NCBI RefSeq assembly: GCF_019399235.1
Contig: NZ_JAELVH010000124.1
Coordinates: 1-44,633, forward strand
Reading direction: 5' to 3'
From: Streptomyces poriferorum
GTDB lineage: Bacteria; Actinomycetota; Actinomycetes; Streptomycetales; Streptomycetaceae
DNA length: 44,633 bases
The position numbers were made by a program, and so were the translations under genes. The notes beneath the pieces were generated by a model, which saw only the letters and a program-made list of their open reading frames with translations, ran no database searches and was not told the origin of the DNA. Below are positions 15,468-23,493 of the stretch, one piece after another (position 1 is the stretch's first letter; every line of letters starts with the position of its first letter).

Positions 15468-15640
15468 GACGCCGAGTCCTGCCGCCGCCCGGATGCCTGG
15501 TCGACAGGAGTGGATCGGCAGGAGTGGAGGACCCAGCACAACGGGCCGACCGGACTTCCGGTCGTCCCTAGGGGTGAAGCCGCATCTGCGGCCGGGCGAC
15601 TTCGCCGGCCCGAACCCGACAGGTCATCCTTCACAGGCGG
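15468..15640 (+). ncRNA. c-di-AMP riboswitch (ydaO-yuaA type)
   Basis: The leader of the NlpC/P60 gene carries the conserved blocks of the ydaO class: CAGGAGTGGAGGACCCA (15519-15535), CCTAGGGGTGAAGCCG (15567-15582), then a small GC hairpin, a GGCGACTTCGCC hairpin, and CCCGAACCCGACAGGTCATCC (15609-15629) closing with CAGGCGG. CCGCC near 15482 can pair with GGCGG (15636-15640) as the outer stem. In Streptomyces, such riboswitches turn off cell-wall hydrolase genes when c-di-AMP is high. The exact ends are approximate. The start codon follows 18 bp later. Confidence 0.82.
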
Positions 15641-15657
15641 CTGACGAAGGGTTGCGC

Positions 15658-16131
15658 ATGACTGCGCAGGTTCATGTCCCGTCTCTGCTTGCCCGGGCCG
15701 GTACGGCCTCGGTGATGACTCTCGCCGCCGTCGGCGGCACGCTGTTCGTTCCCGGCGCCGTGACCGACGCCCAGGCCGCCACCCATTCGGTGAAGGCCCT
15801 CACCATCGCCGCGTCGAAGAAGGGGGCGCCCTACCGGTGGGGCGCCACCGGGCCCAGCCGATTCGACTGTTCCGGGCTGACGCTCTACTCGTTCAAGAAG
15901 GCCGGGAAGAAGCTCCCGCGCACGGCCCAGCAGCAGTACAACAAGACCCGCCACATCTCGTCGTCCAAGCGGCAACGCGGCGATCTGGTCTTCTTCCACT
16001 CCGGCCGCAGCATCTACCACGTGGGCATCTACGCGGGCAGCGGCAAGATCTGGCACTCGCCCAAGACGGGAGCCGTGGTCCGCCTGGAGAAGATCTGGAC
16101 GAAGAGCGTCTACTACGGACGCGTCCGTTGA
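15658..16131 (+). CDS. Secreted NlpC/P60 peptidoglycan endopeptidase
   Basis: 157 aa from the ATG at 15658. A signal peptide (cleavage near AQA-A, residues 40-41) is followed by one NlpC/P60 domain with the catalytic triad C71 (DCSGLT), H121 (YHVGIY) and H133 (WHSPKTG). It is a minimal enzyme with no LysM or SH3 domain. Family members cut D-Glu-meso-DAP (or LL-DAP) stem-peptide bonds, which is needed in growth, spore formation or germination. Its c-di-AMP riboswitch is a typical setting for such hydrolases. Monocistronic. Confidence 0.93.
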   Translation: MTAQVHVPSLLARAGTASVMTLAAVGGTLFVPGAVTDAQAATHSVKALTIAASKKGAPYRWGATGPSRFDCSGLTLYSFKKAGKKLPRTAQQQYNKTRHISSSKRQRGDLVFFHSGRSIYHVGIYAGSGKIWHSPKTGAVVRLEKIWTKSVYYGRVR

Positions 16132-16159
16132 GGCCCCTCCCCCGGCCCGTTCTCCCGCG

Positions 16160-16807
16160 TCAGTGCAGCAGCGGGCCCGTCACCAGGGCCAGCCCCAGTG
16201 CGGTGAGTGCGGCGCCGCTGCCGCCCTCGATCGCCCGGGCGGTGCGCGGCCGCCGTAGCCACCGCCCGAGGCGGTCCACCAGGAGCGCCACGACCGGGAA
16301 CCAGATCAGCGCCAGCACCACGACGATCGCGGCGAGCAGCAGCGTCCTGGGCAGCGGCGCGGCTCCGGCCGGCACGAACTGCGGCAGCAGGCTGAGGAAG
16401 AGCACGGGAGCCTTGGGGTTCAGCGCATTGGTCAGGAATCCCTGACGCAGTGCGCGGCCCGCTCCCATGCCCGCCCGGCCGCCGTCCGCCTCGTCCGGCC
16501 CGGGCTCCGCATCCTGCCCGGCGCCGCGCCGGGCCGCGTACAGGGCTCCGAGCCCCAGATAGAGCACGTAGGCGCCGCCCAGGAGCTGGATGATCCGGAA
16601 CAGCACGGGCACCGCCACCAGCACGGCGGCCAGACCGGCGACGGCGAGCGCGGTGTGGACGAGGAGGCCCCCGGCGACCCCGAGCGCGGTCGCCACTCCT
16701 GCTGTGCGCGAGGCGAGGGCGTTCCGTACGACGACGGTGAAGTCCGCGCCGGGCAGCGCGACCATGGCGGTGGCGACCCCGACGAAAGCGGTCAGTTGTG
16801 CGTCCAT
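16160..16807 (-). CDS. LysE-family amino-acid exporter
   Basis: 215 aa from the ATG at 16807. It is a LysE/RhtB-type membrane protein with six likely helices: TAFVGVATAMVALPGADFTVVVRNAL at the N-terminus, then GGAYVLYLGLGALYAARR, GFLTNALNPKAPVLFLSLLPQFV (the family NPK/FF-like segment), and two C-terminal helices. A charged loop of about 35 residues (AGQDAEPGPDEADG) lies in the middle. It is divergent from a LysR-type regulator 72 bp away, the same layout as lysE-lysG. Probably exports an amino acid or similar solute. Confidence 0.9.
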   Translation of the reverse strand: MDAQLTAFVGVATAMVALPGADFTVVVRNALASRTAGVATALGVAGGLLVHTALAVAGLAAVLVAVPVLFRIIQLLGGAYVLYLGLGALYAARRGAGQDAEPGPDEADGGRAGMGAGRALRQGFLTNALNPKAPVLFLSLLPQFVPAGAAPLPRTLLLAAIVVVLALIWFPVVALLVDRLGRWLRRPRTARAIEGGSGAALTALGLALVTGPLLH

Positions 16808-16879
16808 GGGTCCACCCTGGACCGCTGGAGCCTTTAGCGTGTACTTGCAATCTTCTGGGTCTGCCAAAAGGAACGCTTA

Positions 16880-17797
16880 ATGTACGACCCGACACGGCTC
16901 GCGGCGCTGGTGGCGGTCGCCGAGGCCGGTTCGATCACCCGGGCCGCCGCACGCCTGGGCTACACCGCTCCGGCGCTCTCCCAGCAGCTCGCCAAGCTGG
17001 AGCGGGAGGCGGGGGCGGCGCTGCTGGTGCGCCATCACCGGGGTGCCCGGCTGACCGCGGCGGGCGAGCTGCTCGCCGGACGCGCCCGGCGGGTCCTCGA
17101 CGAGATGGAGCAGGCCCGTCACGAACTGGCCCGCCTCGCCGGACTCTCGGGCGGGCGACTGCGGGTCGGCACCTTCACCACCGCGGGCATCCATCTGCTG
17201 CCCCCGGTGCTGAGCGCGTTCCGCCGGGCCCACCCGGACGTGGAACTGGCCGTCACCGACTACGAGCCGCCGGACGGGGTGGCCGCGGTGGCGGCGGGCG
17301 AGGTGGATCTGGCGCTGACCCATGACTACGAGCCCGGACCCGTGGCGCCGCCGCCCTCGGGTGTCCTGGCCGAGCCGGTCCTGATCGAGGAACTGGTCCT
17401 GATCACGGCCGTCGGCCAGGTCCTGGCGGACGGCAGCGGGCGGCTCCCGGTGACGGAGCTGGCGGGCCGGCCCCTGATCAGCAGCGCGCCCACGCACCCG
17501 CCGCGCCGCGGGGTGGAGAGCGCGCTCGCCGCGGCGGGGGCGCTGCCTGCGGTGGTCTGCGAGTCGCCCGGCTACGCGCTGGTGTGCGCCCTGGTCAGTG
17601 CGGGCATCGGGATGGCCGTGGTGCCGGAGATGGTCGCCGCCATGTCGCCGACGCCACTGTCCGTACGGCGGCTGGAGCCGGCCTCGTTCCGCCGGACGAT
17701 CTCGGTGGTGCATCGCGGGGACCGTGCGAGCCCGGCGGCGGCGACGCTCCAGGCGCTGCTGCGGAACGGATTCGGCCGGGCAGCGGCGCCCGGGTGA
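16880..17797 (+). CDS. LysR-type transcriptional regulator
   Basis: 305 aa from the ATG at 16880, with AAAAGGA just upstream. N-terminal winged helix-turn-helix (LAALVAVAEAGSITRAAARLGYTAPALSQQLAKLEREAGAALLVR), then a linker helix and a LysR substrate-binding domain beginning LSGGRLRVGTFTTAGIHLLPPVL. It is divergent from the LysE exporter, so it most likely activates export in response to the exported amino acid, as LysG does for lysE. The 72-bp gap contains a TTGC...GCCAA pair around 16848-16867 that could be its site. Confidence 0.93.
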   Translation: MYDPTRLAALVAVAEAGSITRAAARLGYTAPALSQQLAKLEREAGAALLVRHHRGARLTAAGELLAGRARRVLDEMEQARHELARLAGLSGGRLRVGTFTTAGIHLLPPVLSAFRRAHPDVELAVTDYEPPDGVAAVAAGEVDLALTHDYEPGPVAPPPSGVLAEPVLIEELVLITAVGQVLADGSGRLPVTELAGRPLISSAPTHPPRRGVESALAAAGALPAVVCESPGYALVCALVSAGIGMAVVPEMVAAMSPTPLSVRRLEPASFRRTISVVHRGDRASPAAATLQALLRNGFGRAAAPG

Positions 17798-17819
17798 CCG
17801 GGGCGCGGGACGGAGCGGT

Positions 17820-18251
17820 TCAGTGCTGGACGGGCAGGTGCCACGGCAGCGCGATCCAGACGGTCTTCCCGCCGTCCGGGGTGGGCGTGACGGTCAGCCG
17901 GCCACCGTACTCCTTGGCCAGCGAGCGGATGATCACCATGCCGCGGCCGTTGTCCTGCTGCACGGCCGCCGGCAGCCGCTGGGGCCACCGGGGGTGACTG
18001 TCCGTCACCCCGAGGCGCAGCTGCTCCTCACGCTCCAGCCGGAGGTCCACGGTGAAGGTGGGTGACTGTCCGAACGTGTGCTGGACCGCGTTGGTCGCGA
18101 GTTCCGAGATGATGAGCCGGACGGTCTCGCCCGTGTCCGTGCCGTCGGGCAGTCCCCATTCGGCCAGTACCCGGGCCACATAGCGCCGGGCCGCGGAGAC
18201 CGAGACCGGCTCGCTCGGCAGGGTGACACGTGCTTCCTGATGGTCTGCCAT
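17820..18251 (-). CDS. RsbW-like ATP-binding anti-sigma/regulatory protein
   Basis: 143 aa from the ATG at 18251. This is a GHKL ATPase domain without a phospho-acceptor His: N-box LIISELATNAVQHTFG, G1 box DNGRGMVIIRSLAKEYGG, and GKTVWIALPW at the end. Short stand-alone copies of this type occur in Streptomyces next to XRE/DUF5753 and DUF397 genes (the abaA/whiJ-like loci) and may control sigma factors or the neighbouring regulators. It is divergent from the XRE gene and convergent with the LysR gene 22 bp away. Confidence 0.9.
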   Translation of the reverse strand: MADHQEARVTLPSEPVSVSAARRYVARVLAEWGLPDGTDTGETVRLIISELATNAVQHTFGQSPTFTVDLRLEREEQLRLGVTDSHPRWPQRLPAAVQQDNGRGMVIIRSLAKEYGGRLTVTPTPDGGKTVWIALPWHLPVQH

Positions 18252-18358
18252 GGCGAGCCGTCCCTTTCCCACCCGGAAGCGACCCCGCGATCGATGGTCC
18301 GGGTTGTGCTTCGCGCCAGATTGCCACTGATGCTGCCCGCTGTAACGACGATCCACCA

Positions 18359-18374
18359 AGATATGCATATATCT
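18359..18374. promoter_or_regulatory. AT-rich palindrome between divergent regulators
   Basis: AGATAT and ATATCT flank GCAT in a 16-bp AT-only-arm inverted repeat, which stands out in this very GC-rich gap. It lies between the anti-sigma-like gene and the XRE gene. It may be the promoter core, the operator for the XRE protein, or both. Confidence 0.5.
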
Positions 18375-18460
18375 GTCGCTCAAAGCGGTGAACTCTGCCC
18401 CGGATGCGCCGTAAGGGCGCCACACTGTCCGCTCGGCAGGGAGTGGGAGGGAGGCACCAC

Positions 18461-19321
18461 ATGCAGCACGGCCCTGCGGTGCGACGCCGCAAGCTCGGGG
18501 AGGAGCTGCGGAGTCTGCGCCATGCGTCGGGACTCACGAGCCGGGACGCGGCTCGGCTGCTCGGCTGGCACCAGTCGAAGGTCAGCCGGATCGAGACCGG
18601 CGTGAGTGGAGTACGGCCCGGTGACGTGACCCGGCTGCTCGACACCTACGGCACCGACGACCCGAAGTTGCGCGAGGTCCTGGAGGCGCTGGCGGGTTCG
18701 GCGGGCGGTGGGGGCGCGGGGTGGTGGCACGCCTACCGCGGTCTCATCCCGCCGCAGTACCGCGACTTCATCAGTCTCGAATCACAGGCGCGCACCGCCC
18801 GCACCCTGGAGACGTCGGTGGTGCCGGGCCTGTTGCAGACAGCCGGCTACGCCCGTGCGGTGACCCGGGCCTCGCTCGACGGACTGCCCACCGGACAGCT
18901 GGACTCCCTGGTGGAAGTGCGGCTGGCGCGGCAGGGGGTCCTGCGGAGCGACCCTCCGCTGCGGCTGAGCGCGGTACTGGACGAGGCGGTGCTGCGGCGG
19001 GAGGTCGGCGGCCGCCGGGTGATGCGTGAGCAGTTGCGCCATCTCAGCAGGGTGGCCCAACTACCGCATGTGCAACTTCAGTTGCTGCCGTTCTCGGTCG
19101 GTGGCTATGTGGGCCTCACCGGACCTTTCGTTATCTTCTCTTTTCCGACCACTTCTGATCTGGACGTGGTCGTTCTCGACCACTTGACGAGTAGCCTCTA
19201 CCTGGAGCGGAAAGAAGACCTCGAGGCGTACAGCTCGGCCTTCCGCACACTGCAGGCACACGCGCTGTCGCCGGAGCACTCGTTGGATCTGATCGCCGCG
19301 ATCGACCGCGACGGTCAGTGA
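18461..19321 (+). CDS. WhiJ-like XRE-family regulator (DUF5753)
   Basis: 286 aa from the ATG at 18461, after GGGAGGGAGG. The N-terminal XRE helix-turn-helix is GEELRSLRHASGLTSRDAARLLGWHQSKVSRIETG (residues about 10-45). The C-terminal DUF5753 ligand-like domain begins SLESQARTARTLETSVVPGLLQTAGYARAV and ends with FRTLQAHALSPEHSLDLI. Streptomyces has many such proteins paired with DUF397 partners, and WhiJ affects sporulation. The DUF397 gene follows 24 bp downstream. The usual model is that the small protein relieves repression by the XRE protein. Confidence 0.93.
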   Translation: MQHGPAVRRRKLGEELRSLRHASGLTSRDAARLLGWHQSKVSRIETGVSGVRPGDVTRLLDTYGTDDPKLREVLEALAGSAGGGGAGWWHAYRGLIPPQYRDFISLESQARTARTLETSVVPGLLQTAGYARAVTRASLDGLPTGQLDSLVEVRLARQGVLRSDPPLRLSAVLDEAVLRREVGGRRVMREQLRHLSRVAQLPHVQLQLLPFSVGGYVGLTGPFVIFSFPTTSDLDVVVLDHLTSSLYLERKEDLEAYSSAFRTLQAHALSPEHSLDLIAAIDRDGQ

Positions 19322-19345
19322 ACCCGGACTGCCCGAGGGAGCGTC

Positions 19346-19552
19346 ATGTCGGATTGCCTCGCACAGCACGCGTTACGGTGGCGGCGCAGCAGCCGCAGCA
19401 CGGGAATGAACAACTGCGTGGAGGCCGCGCCGTTCTGTGGCCGGCGGCTGGCCGTGCGCGACTCCAAGGACCGTTCCAGGCCGCCTCTGCAGTTCTCCGC
19501 GACGGCCTGGACGTCCTTCGTCACCGCCCTGAACGGCGACTCCGTCCGCTGA
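19346..19552 (+). CDS. DUF397 small protein, partner of the XRE regulator
   Basis: 68 aa from the ATG at 19346. It is a standard DUF397 protein: LRWRRSSRS, NNCVEAAP, RLAVRDSKDR, then LQFSATAWTSFVTAL. DUF397 proteins are cognate partners of upstream XRE/DUF5753 regulators and bind or titrate them. The module has been compared to toxin-antitoxin systems, although its physiological role is developmental or regulatory. It completes the three-gene locus with the GHKL protein. Confidence 0.93.
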   Translation: MSDCLAQHALRWRRSSRSTGMNNCVEAAPFCGRRLAVRDSKDRSRPPLQFSATAWTSFVTALNGDSVR

Positions 19553-19568
19553 GCCCGCGGCCGGACGC

Positions 19569-19730
19569 CGCGGACCGGCGGATCCCCGCGGATGAGCCCG
19601 GCACCACGGGCCGGCGGATTCCCGACGGACTCCTACGGATCAGCCGGGCGCCACGGACCGGCGGATTGCCGCGAATTCCTACGGATCAGCCAGGCGCCGC
19701 GGCCGGCGGATTGCCGGTGGATCAGCCGGC
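19569..19730. repeat. Four degenerate direct repeats (about 47 bp)
   Basis: The units at 19569-19604, 19605-19651, 19652-19697 and 19698-19730 share CGGMCCGGCGGATT near the start and ACGGATCAGCC near the end; the first and last are shortened. The last unit runs 9 bp into the bioF 3' end, so the bioF stop codon lies inside the repeat. The array fills the gap between the DUF397 gene and bioF. Confidence 0.8.
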
Positions 19731-20864
19731 CGGGGCGGTCCGCCGTACGATCGCCACCGCGTCGGCGATCTGCTCGTCCGTCAGATCGGCGCGCGCGGTC
19801 AGCCGAAGCCGGGAGACCCCGTCCGGTACGGACGGCGGCCGGAAGCACCCCACCGCGATGCCGGCGGCACGGCAGTCGGCCGCCCAGCGGACGGCGGCCT
19901 CCGCCGAGGGCGCGCGTACCGATACCACCGCCGCGTCGGGCCTGACCGCAGTCAGACCGGCTGCGGTCAGCTGCCGGTACAGCGCGGTGGCGACGGTACG
20001 GGCCCTGGCCGCGCGTGCCGGTTCGCGGCGCAGCAGCCGCAGGCTGCCGAGCGCGGCACCGACGGCGGCCGGGGCGAGCCCGGTGTCGAAGATGAAGGTA
20101 CGGGCGGTGTTGACCAGGTGGTCGATCACCCGGGCCGGGCCGAGGACCGCCCCGCCCTGGCTGCCCAGGGACTTGGAGAGGGTGAGCGTGGTGACGACGC
20201 CGTCGCCGCCCGCCAGGCCGGCCGCGGCGGGGGCGCCCCTGCCGCCGTCCCCGAGTACTCCCAGGCCGTGCGCGTCGTCGATGAGCAGCGCGGCGTTCTC
20301 CGCGCGGCAGGCGGCGGCCAGTTCGGCCAGGGGTGCGGCGTCGCCGTCGACCGAGAAGACGGAGTCGGTGACCGCCAGGGACCTGCCCGGGTGCGCGCGC
20401 AGGGTCTTGCGCACGGCCTCCGGGTCGGCGTGCGGCACGACGGCGGTCTCGGCCCGCGAGAGCCGGCAGCCGTCGACGATCGAGGCGTGGTTGCCCGCGT
20501 CCGACACGATCAGCGAGCCCCGGCCGGTCAGGGCGGTGAGCGCCGCGAGGTTGGCGGCGTAGCCCGAGGACAGGACCAGGGCTGCCTCGAAACCACAGAA
20601 ATCGGCCAGTTCGCGTTCGAGCTCGGCGTGCAGTGCGGTGGAACCCGTGACCAGCCTGGAGCCGGTGGCCCCGCCGCCCCAGCGGCGTGCCGCGTCGGCC
20701 GCCGCGGCGGTCACCTCCGGATGCCGGGTGAGGCCGAGGTAGTCGTTGCTCGCGAGGTCCAGCAGTTCCGGTTCGGCGGGCCGCGGCCGGAGCGTCCGGA
20801 CGAGTCCGGCGTCCGCGCGGCGGCGCGCCTCCTCGTCGATCCAGTCGAACGGGGCGAAGGACAT
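19722..20864 (-). CDS. bioF: 8-amino-7-oxononanoate synthase BioF
   Basis: 380 aa from the ATG at 20864. It is an alpha-oxoamine synthase (PLP-dependent) that condenses pimeloyl thioester with L-alanine, the first committed step of the biotin ring pathway. Visible features: LDLASNDYLGLTRHPEV, GSRLVTGSTALHAELE, DDAHGLGVLG (the Asp binds the PLP ring nitrogen) and the PLP Lys231 in TLTLSKSLGSQGG. It is divergent from bioB-bioA-bioD with 143 bp between. The 3' end overlaps the repeat array. Confidence 0.97.
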   Translation of the reverse strand: MSFAPFDWIDEEARRRADAGLVRTLRPRPAEPELLDLASNDYLGLTRHPEVTAAAADAARRWGGGATGSRLVTGSTALHAELERELADFCGFEAALVLSSGYAANLAALTALTGRGSLIVSDAGNHASIVDGCRLSRAETAVVPHADPEAVRKTLRAHPGRSLAVTDSVFSVDGDAAPLAELAAACRAENAALLIDDAHGLGVLGDGGRGAPAAAGLAGGDGVVTTLTLSKSLGSQGGAVLGPARVIDHLVNTARTFIFDTGLAPAAVGAALGSLRLLRREPARAARARTVATALYRQLTAAGLTAVRPDAAVVSVRAPSAEAAVRWAADCRAAGIAVGCFRPPSVPDGVSRLRLTARADLTDEQIADAVAIVRRTAPAG

Positions 20865-20921
20865 GGGTCGGTCCCTTTTGTAGGCAGCTCACAGACCCTA
20901 ACCGGGGGCGCAGCCGGGCAT

Positions 20922-20941
20922 GGTGTGGCAATGCACACACC
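20922..20941. promoter_or_regulatory. Candidate biotin operator between bioF and bioB
   Basis: GGTGTG (20922-20927) and CACACC (20936-20941) form an inverted repeat around an 8-bp spacer, roughly midway between the divergent bioF and bioB genes. It is the most symmetrical element there. No regulator of the biotin genes is encoded nearby. Confidence 0.45.
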
Positions 20942-21007
20942 CTCTTCCGGCTCTGTTGTCCGGTTCCTCCTTGGCTCGGAGCGGTGCCGTGCGTCAGGAT
21001 CATCGCC

Positions 21008-22195
21008 ATGGACCTCCTGAACACGCTGGTGGACAAGGGGCTGCGGCGCGAGCTGCCGACCCGTGAAGAAGCGCTCGCCGTACTGGCGACCCCGGACGAC
21101 GAACTGCTCGACGTGGTGGCCGCGGCCGGAAAGGTGCGCCGTCAGTGGTTCGGACGGCGGGTGAAGCTGAACTATCTGGTCAATCTCAAGTCCGGGCTCT
21201 GCCCCGAGGACTGCTCGTACTGCTCCCAGCGGCTGGGATCCAAGGCCGAGATCCTGAAGTACACCTGGCTCAAGCCGGACGAGGCGTCGAAGGCGGCGGC
21301 GGCGGGAGTCGCCGGTGGCGCCAAGCGCGTCTGCCTGGTCGCGAGCGGCCGGGGGCCGACCGACCGGGACGTCGACCGGGTGTCGCAGACCATCGAGGCG
21401 ATCAAGGAGCAGAACGAGGGCGTCGAGGTGTGCGCGTGCCTCGGCCTGCTCTCCGACGGCCAGGCCGACCGGCTGCGGTCGGCGGGCGCCGACGCCTACA
21501 ACCACAACCTCAACACGTCCGAGGGGACGTACGGGGAGATCACGACCACCCACACCTACGCCGACCGGGTGGAGACGGTCCACCAGGCGCAGGCCGCCGG
21601 TCTCTCCGCCTGTTCCGGGCTGATCGCCGGCATGGGAGAGAGCGACGCCGACCTGGTCGACGTGGTCTTCGCCCTGCGTGAGCTGGACCCGGACTCGGTG
21701 CCCGTCAACTTCCTGATCCCCTTCGAGGGCACTCCGCTCGCCAAGGAATGGAACCTGACGCCGCAGCGCTGTCTGCGCATCCTGGCCATGGTCCGGTTCG
21801 TCTGCCCGGACGTGGAGGTGCGGCTGGCGGGCGGTCGTGAGGTGCATCTGCGTTCGATGCAGCCGCTGGCCCTGCATCTCGTCAACTCGATCTTCCTGGG
21901 CGACTATCTGACCAGCGAGGGACAGGCGGGACAGACCGACCTCGACATGATCGCGGACGCCGGTTTCGAGGTCGAGGGTGCGGGTACGACGACGCTGCCC
22001 GGCCACCGGGTGGACGCGGGCGGTGGCTGCGGTTCCCACGTTGGCGGGTGTGCGCCCTGCGGCGACGGGCCGGAGGCGGAGACCGCTCCCGCGGAACCTG
22101 TCCTCGCGGAAGCCGACGGGGACCGGGCGGCGCGCACGGACCTGGTGACGGTCCGCCGTCGCGGCGCCGGTACGGATCTCGCCCCCAATGCCTGA
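21008..22195 (+). CDS. bioB: Biotin synthase BioB
   Basis: 395 aa from the ATG at 21008. It is a radical-SAM enzyme that inserts sulphur into dethiobiotin; the [4Fe-4S] cluster motif CPEDCSYC is at residues 65-72 and the N-terminal part (NYLVNLKSGL) is typical. The protein is longer than the E. coli enzyme (about 346 aa), with a C-terminal Cys/Gly tail (GGGCGSHVGGCAPCG) and then an acidic region. Similar tails occur in actinobacterial BioB. The stop overlaps the bioA start by 8 bp. First gene of bioB-bioA-bioD. Confidence 0.97.
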   Translation: MDLLNTLVDKGLRRELPTREEALAVLATPDDELLDVVAAAGKVRRQWFGRRVKLNYLVNLKSGLCPEDCSYCSQRLGSKAEILKYTWLKPDEASKAAAAGVAGGAKRVCLVASGRGPTDRDVDRVSQTIEAIKEQNEGVEVCACLGLLSDGQADRLRSAGADAYNHNLNTSEGTYGEITTTHTYADRVETVHQAQAAGLSACSGLIAGMGESDADLVDVVFALRELDPDSVPVNFLIPFEGTPLAKEWNLTPQRCLRILAMVRFVCPDVEVRLAGGREVHLRSMQPLALHLVNSIFLGDYLTSEGQAGQTDLDMIADAGFEVEGAGTTTLPGHRVDAGGGCGSHVGGCAPCGDGPEAETAPAEPVLAEADGDRAARTDLVTVRRRGAGTDLAPNA

Positions 22196-23492
22196 GCCGC
22201 TCTCTCCCGCCGGGCTCCGGGCGCTGGACCGGGCCCATGTCTGGCATCCCTACGGCCCCATGCCGGGCCGACAGGAGCCGCTGGTCGTGGAGTCCGCGTC
22301 CGGCGTACGGCTCCGGCTGGCCGAACCGGCTCATGGGCAGCACGAGTTGGTCGACGGGATGTCGTCGTGGTGGTCGGCTGTGCACGGATACAACCACCCG
22401 GTGCTGAACGAGGCGGCACGCGACCAGCTGGACCGGATGAGTCATGTGATGTTCGGCGGGCTCACCCACGAGCCCGCCGTGCGGCTGGCCGCCAGGCTGG
22501 TCGAGATCACCCCGGAACCGTTGCAGCACGTCTTCCTCGCCGACTCCGGCTCGGTGTCGGTCGAGGTGGCCGTGAAGATGTGCCTCCAGTACTGGCGTTC
22601 CGCCGGGCGGCCGGCCAAGCAGCGTCTGCTGACCTGGCGGGGCGGATACCACGGGGACACCTGGCAGCCGATGTCGGTGTGCGACCCCGAGGGCGGCATG
22701 CACGAGCTGTGGTCGGGAGCGCTGCCCCGGCAGGTCTTCGCGGACGAGCCGCCGGCCGGTTTCGACGCGGAGCCGGACGCCGCGTACGCGACGCATCTGC
22801 GCGAGCTGATCGCACACCACGCCGACGAGCTCGCCGCGGTGATCGTGGAGCCCGTGGTGCAGGGTGCGGGCGGCATGCGCTTCCACTCCCCCGCGTACCT
22901 GCGCGTCCTGCGCGAGGCCTGCGACGCACACGGCGTGCTGCTGGTGTTCGACGAGATCGCCACGGGCTTCGGACGCACGGGCAGGCTGTTCGCAGCCGAG
23001 CACGCCGGGGTCTCGCCCGATGTGATGTGTGTGGGCAAGGCTCTGACCGGCGGATACCTGACGATGGCGGCGACGCTGTGCACGACCGCGGTGGCCGAGG
23101 GCATCTCGCGCGGCGAGGTGCCTGTGCTCGCCCACGGGCCGACGTTCATGGGTAATCCGCTCGCCTCCGCGGTGGCCTGCGCCTCGATCGAGCTGTTGCT
23201 CGGCCAGGACTGGGAGCAGGAGGTCAAACGGATCGGGGCCGGTCTTCGGGACGGCCTGGCGCCGGCCGGGGAACTGCCCGGGGTCCGCGAGGTGCGGGTT
23301 CTGGGCGCGATCGGCGTCGTCCAGCTCGATCACGAGGTGGACATGGAGTCCGCGACCCGGGCGGCGGTGCGCGAGGGCGTCTGGCTGCGGCCGTTCCGCG
23401 ACCTCGTCTACACGATGCCGCCGTACGTCACCGGTGACGAAGACGTGGCGCGGATCTGCCGCGCCGTGTGCGCTGCGGCGCGGGAGGGCTGA
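22188..23492 (+). CDS. bioA: DAPA aminotransferase BioA
   Basis: 434 aa from the ATG at 22188, overlapping the bioB stop (ATGCCTGA). It is a class III PLP aminotransferase that converts 7-keto-8-aminopelargonate to diaminopelargonate using S-adenosylmethionine. It shows HVWHPYGPM near the N-terminus (the BioA substrate site), ADSGSVSVEVAVKM, LLVFDEIATGFGRTG, and the PLP Lys284 in CVGKALTGGYL. The bioD gene begins 1 bp after its stop. Confidence 0.97.
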   Translation: MPEPLSPAGLRALDRAHVWHPYGPMPGRQEPLVVESASGVRLRLAEPAHGQHELVDGMSSWWSAVHGYNHPVLNEAARDQLDRMSHVMFGGLTHEPAVRLAARLVEITPEPLQHVFLADSGSVSVEVAVKMCLQYWRSAGRPAKQRLLTWRGGYHGDTWQPMSVCDPEGGMHELWSGALPRQVFADEPPAGFDAEPDAAYATHLRELIAHHADELAAVIVEPVVQGAGGMRFHSPAYLRVLREACDAHGVLLVFDEIATGFGRTGRLFAAEHAGVSPDVMCVGKALTGGYLTMAATLCTTAVAEGISRGEVPVLAHGPTFMGNPLASAVACASIELLLGQDWEQEVKRIGAGLRDGLAPAGELPGVREVRVLGAIGVVQLDHEVDMESATRAAVREGVWLRPFRDLVYTMPPYVTGDEDVARICRAVCAAAREG

Positions 23493-23493
23493 G

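Noticed and set aside
15152..15571. Plus-strand reading frame of 139 codons before the NlpC/P60 gene
   Set aside because: It runs through the riboswitch, has no ribosome site and no recognisable motif.
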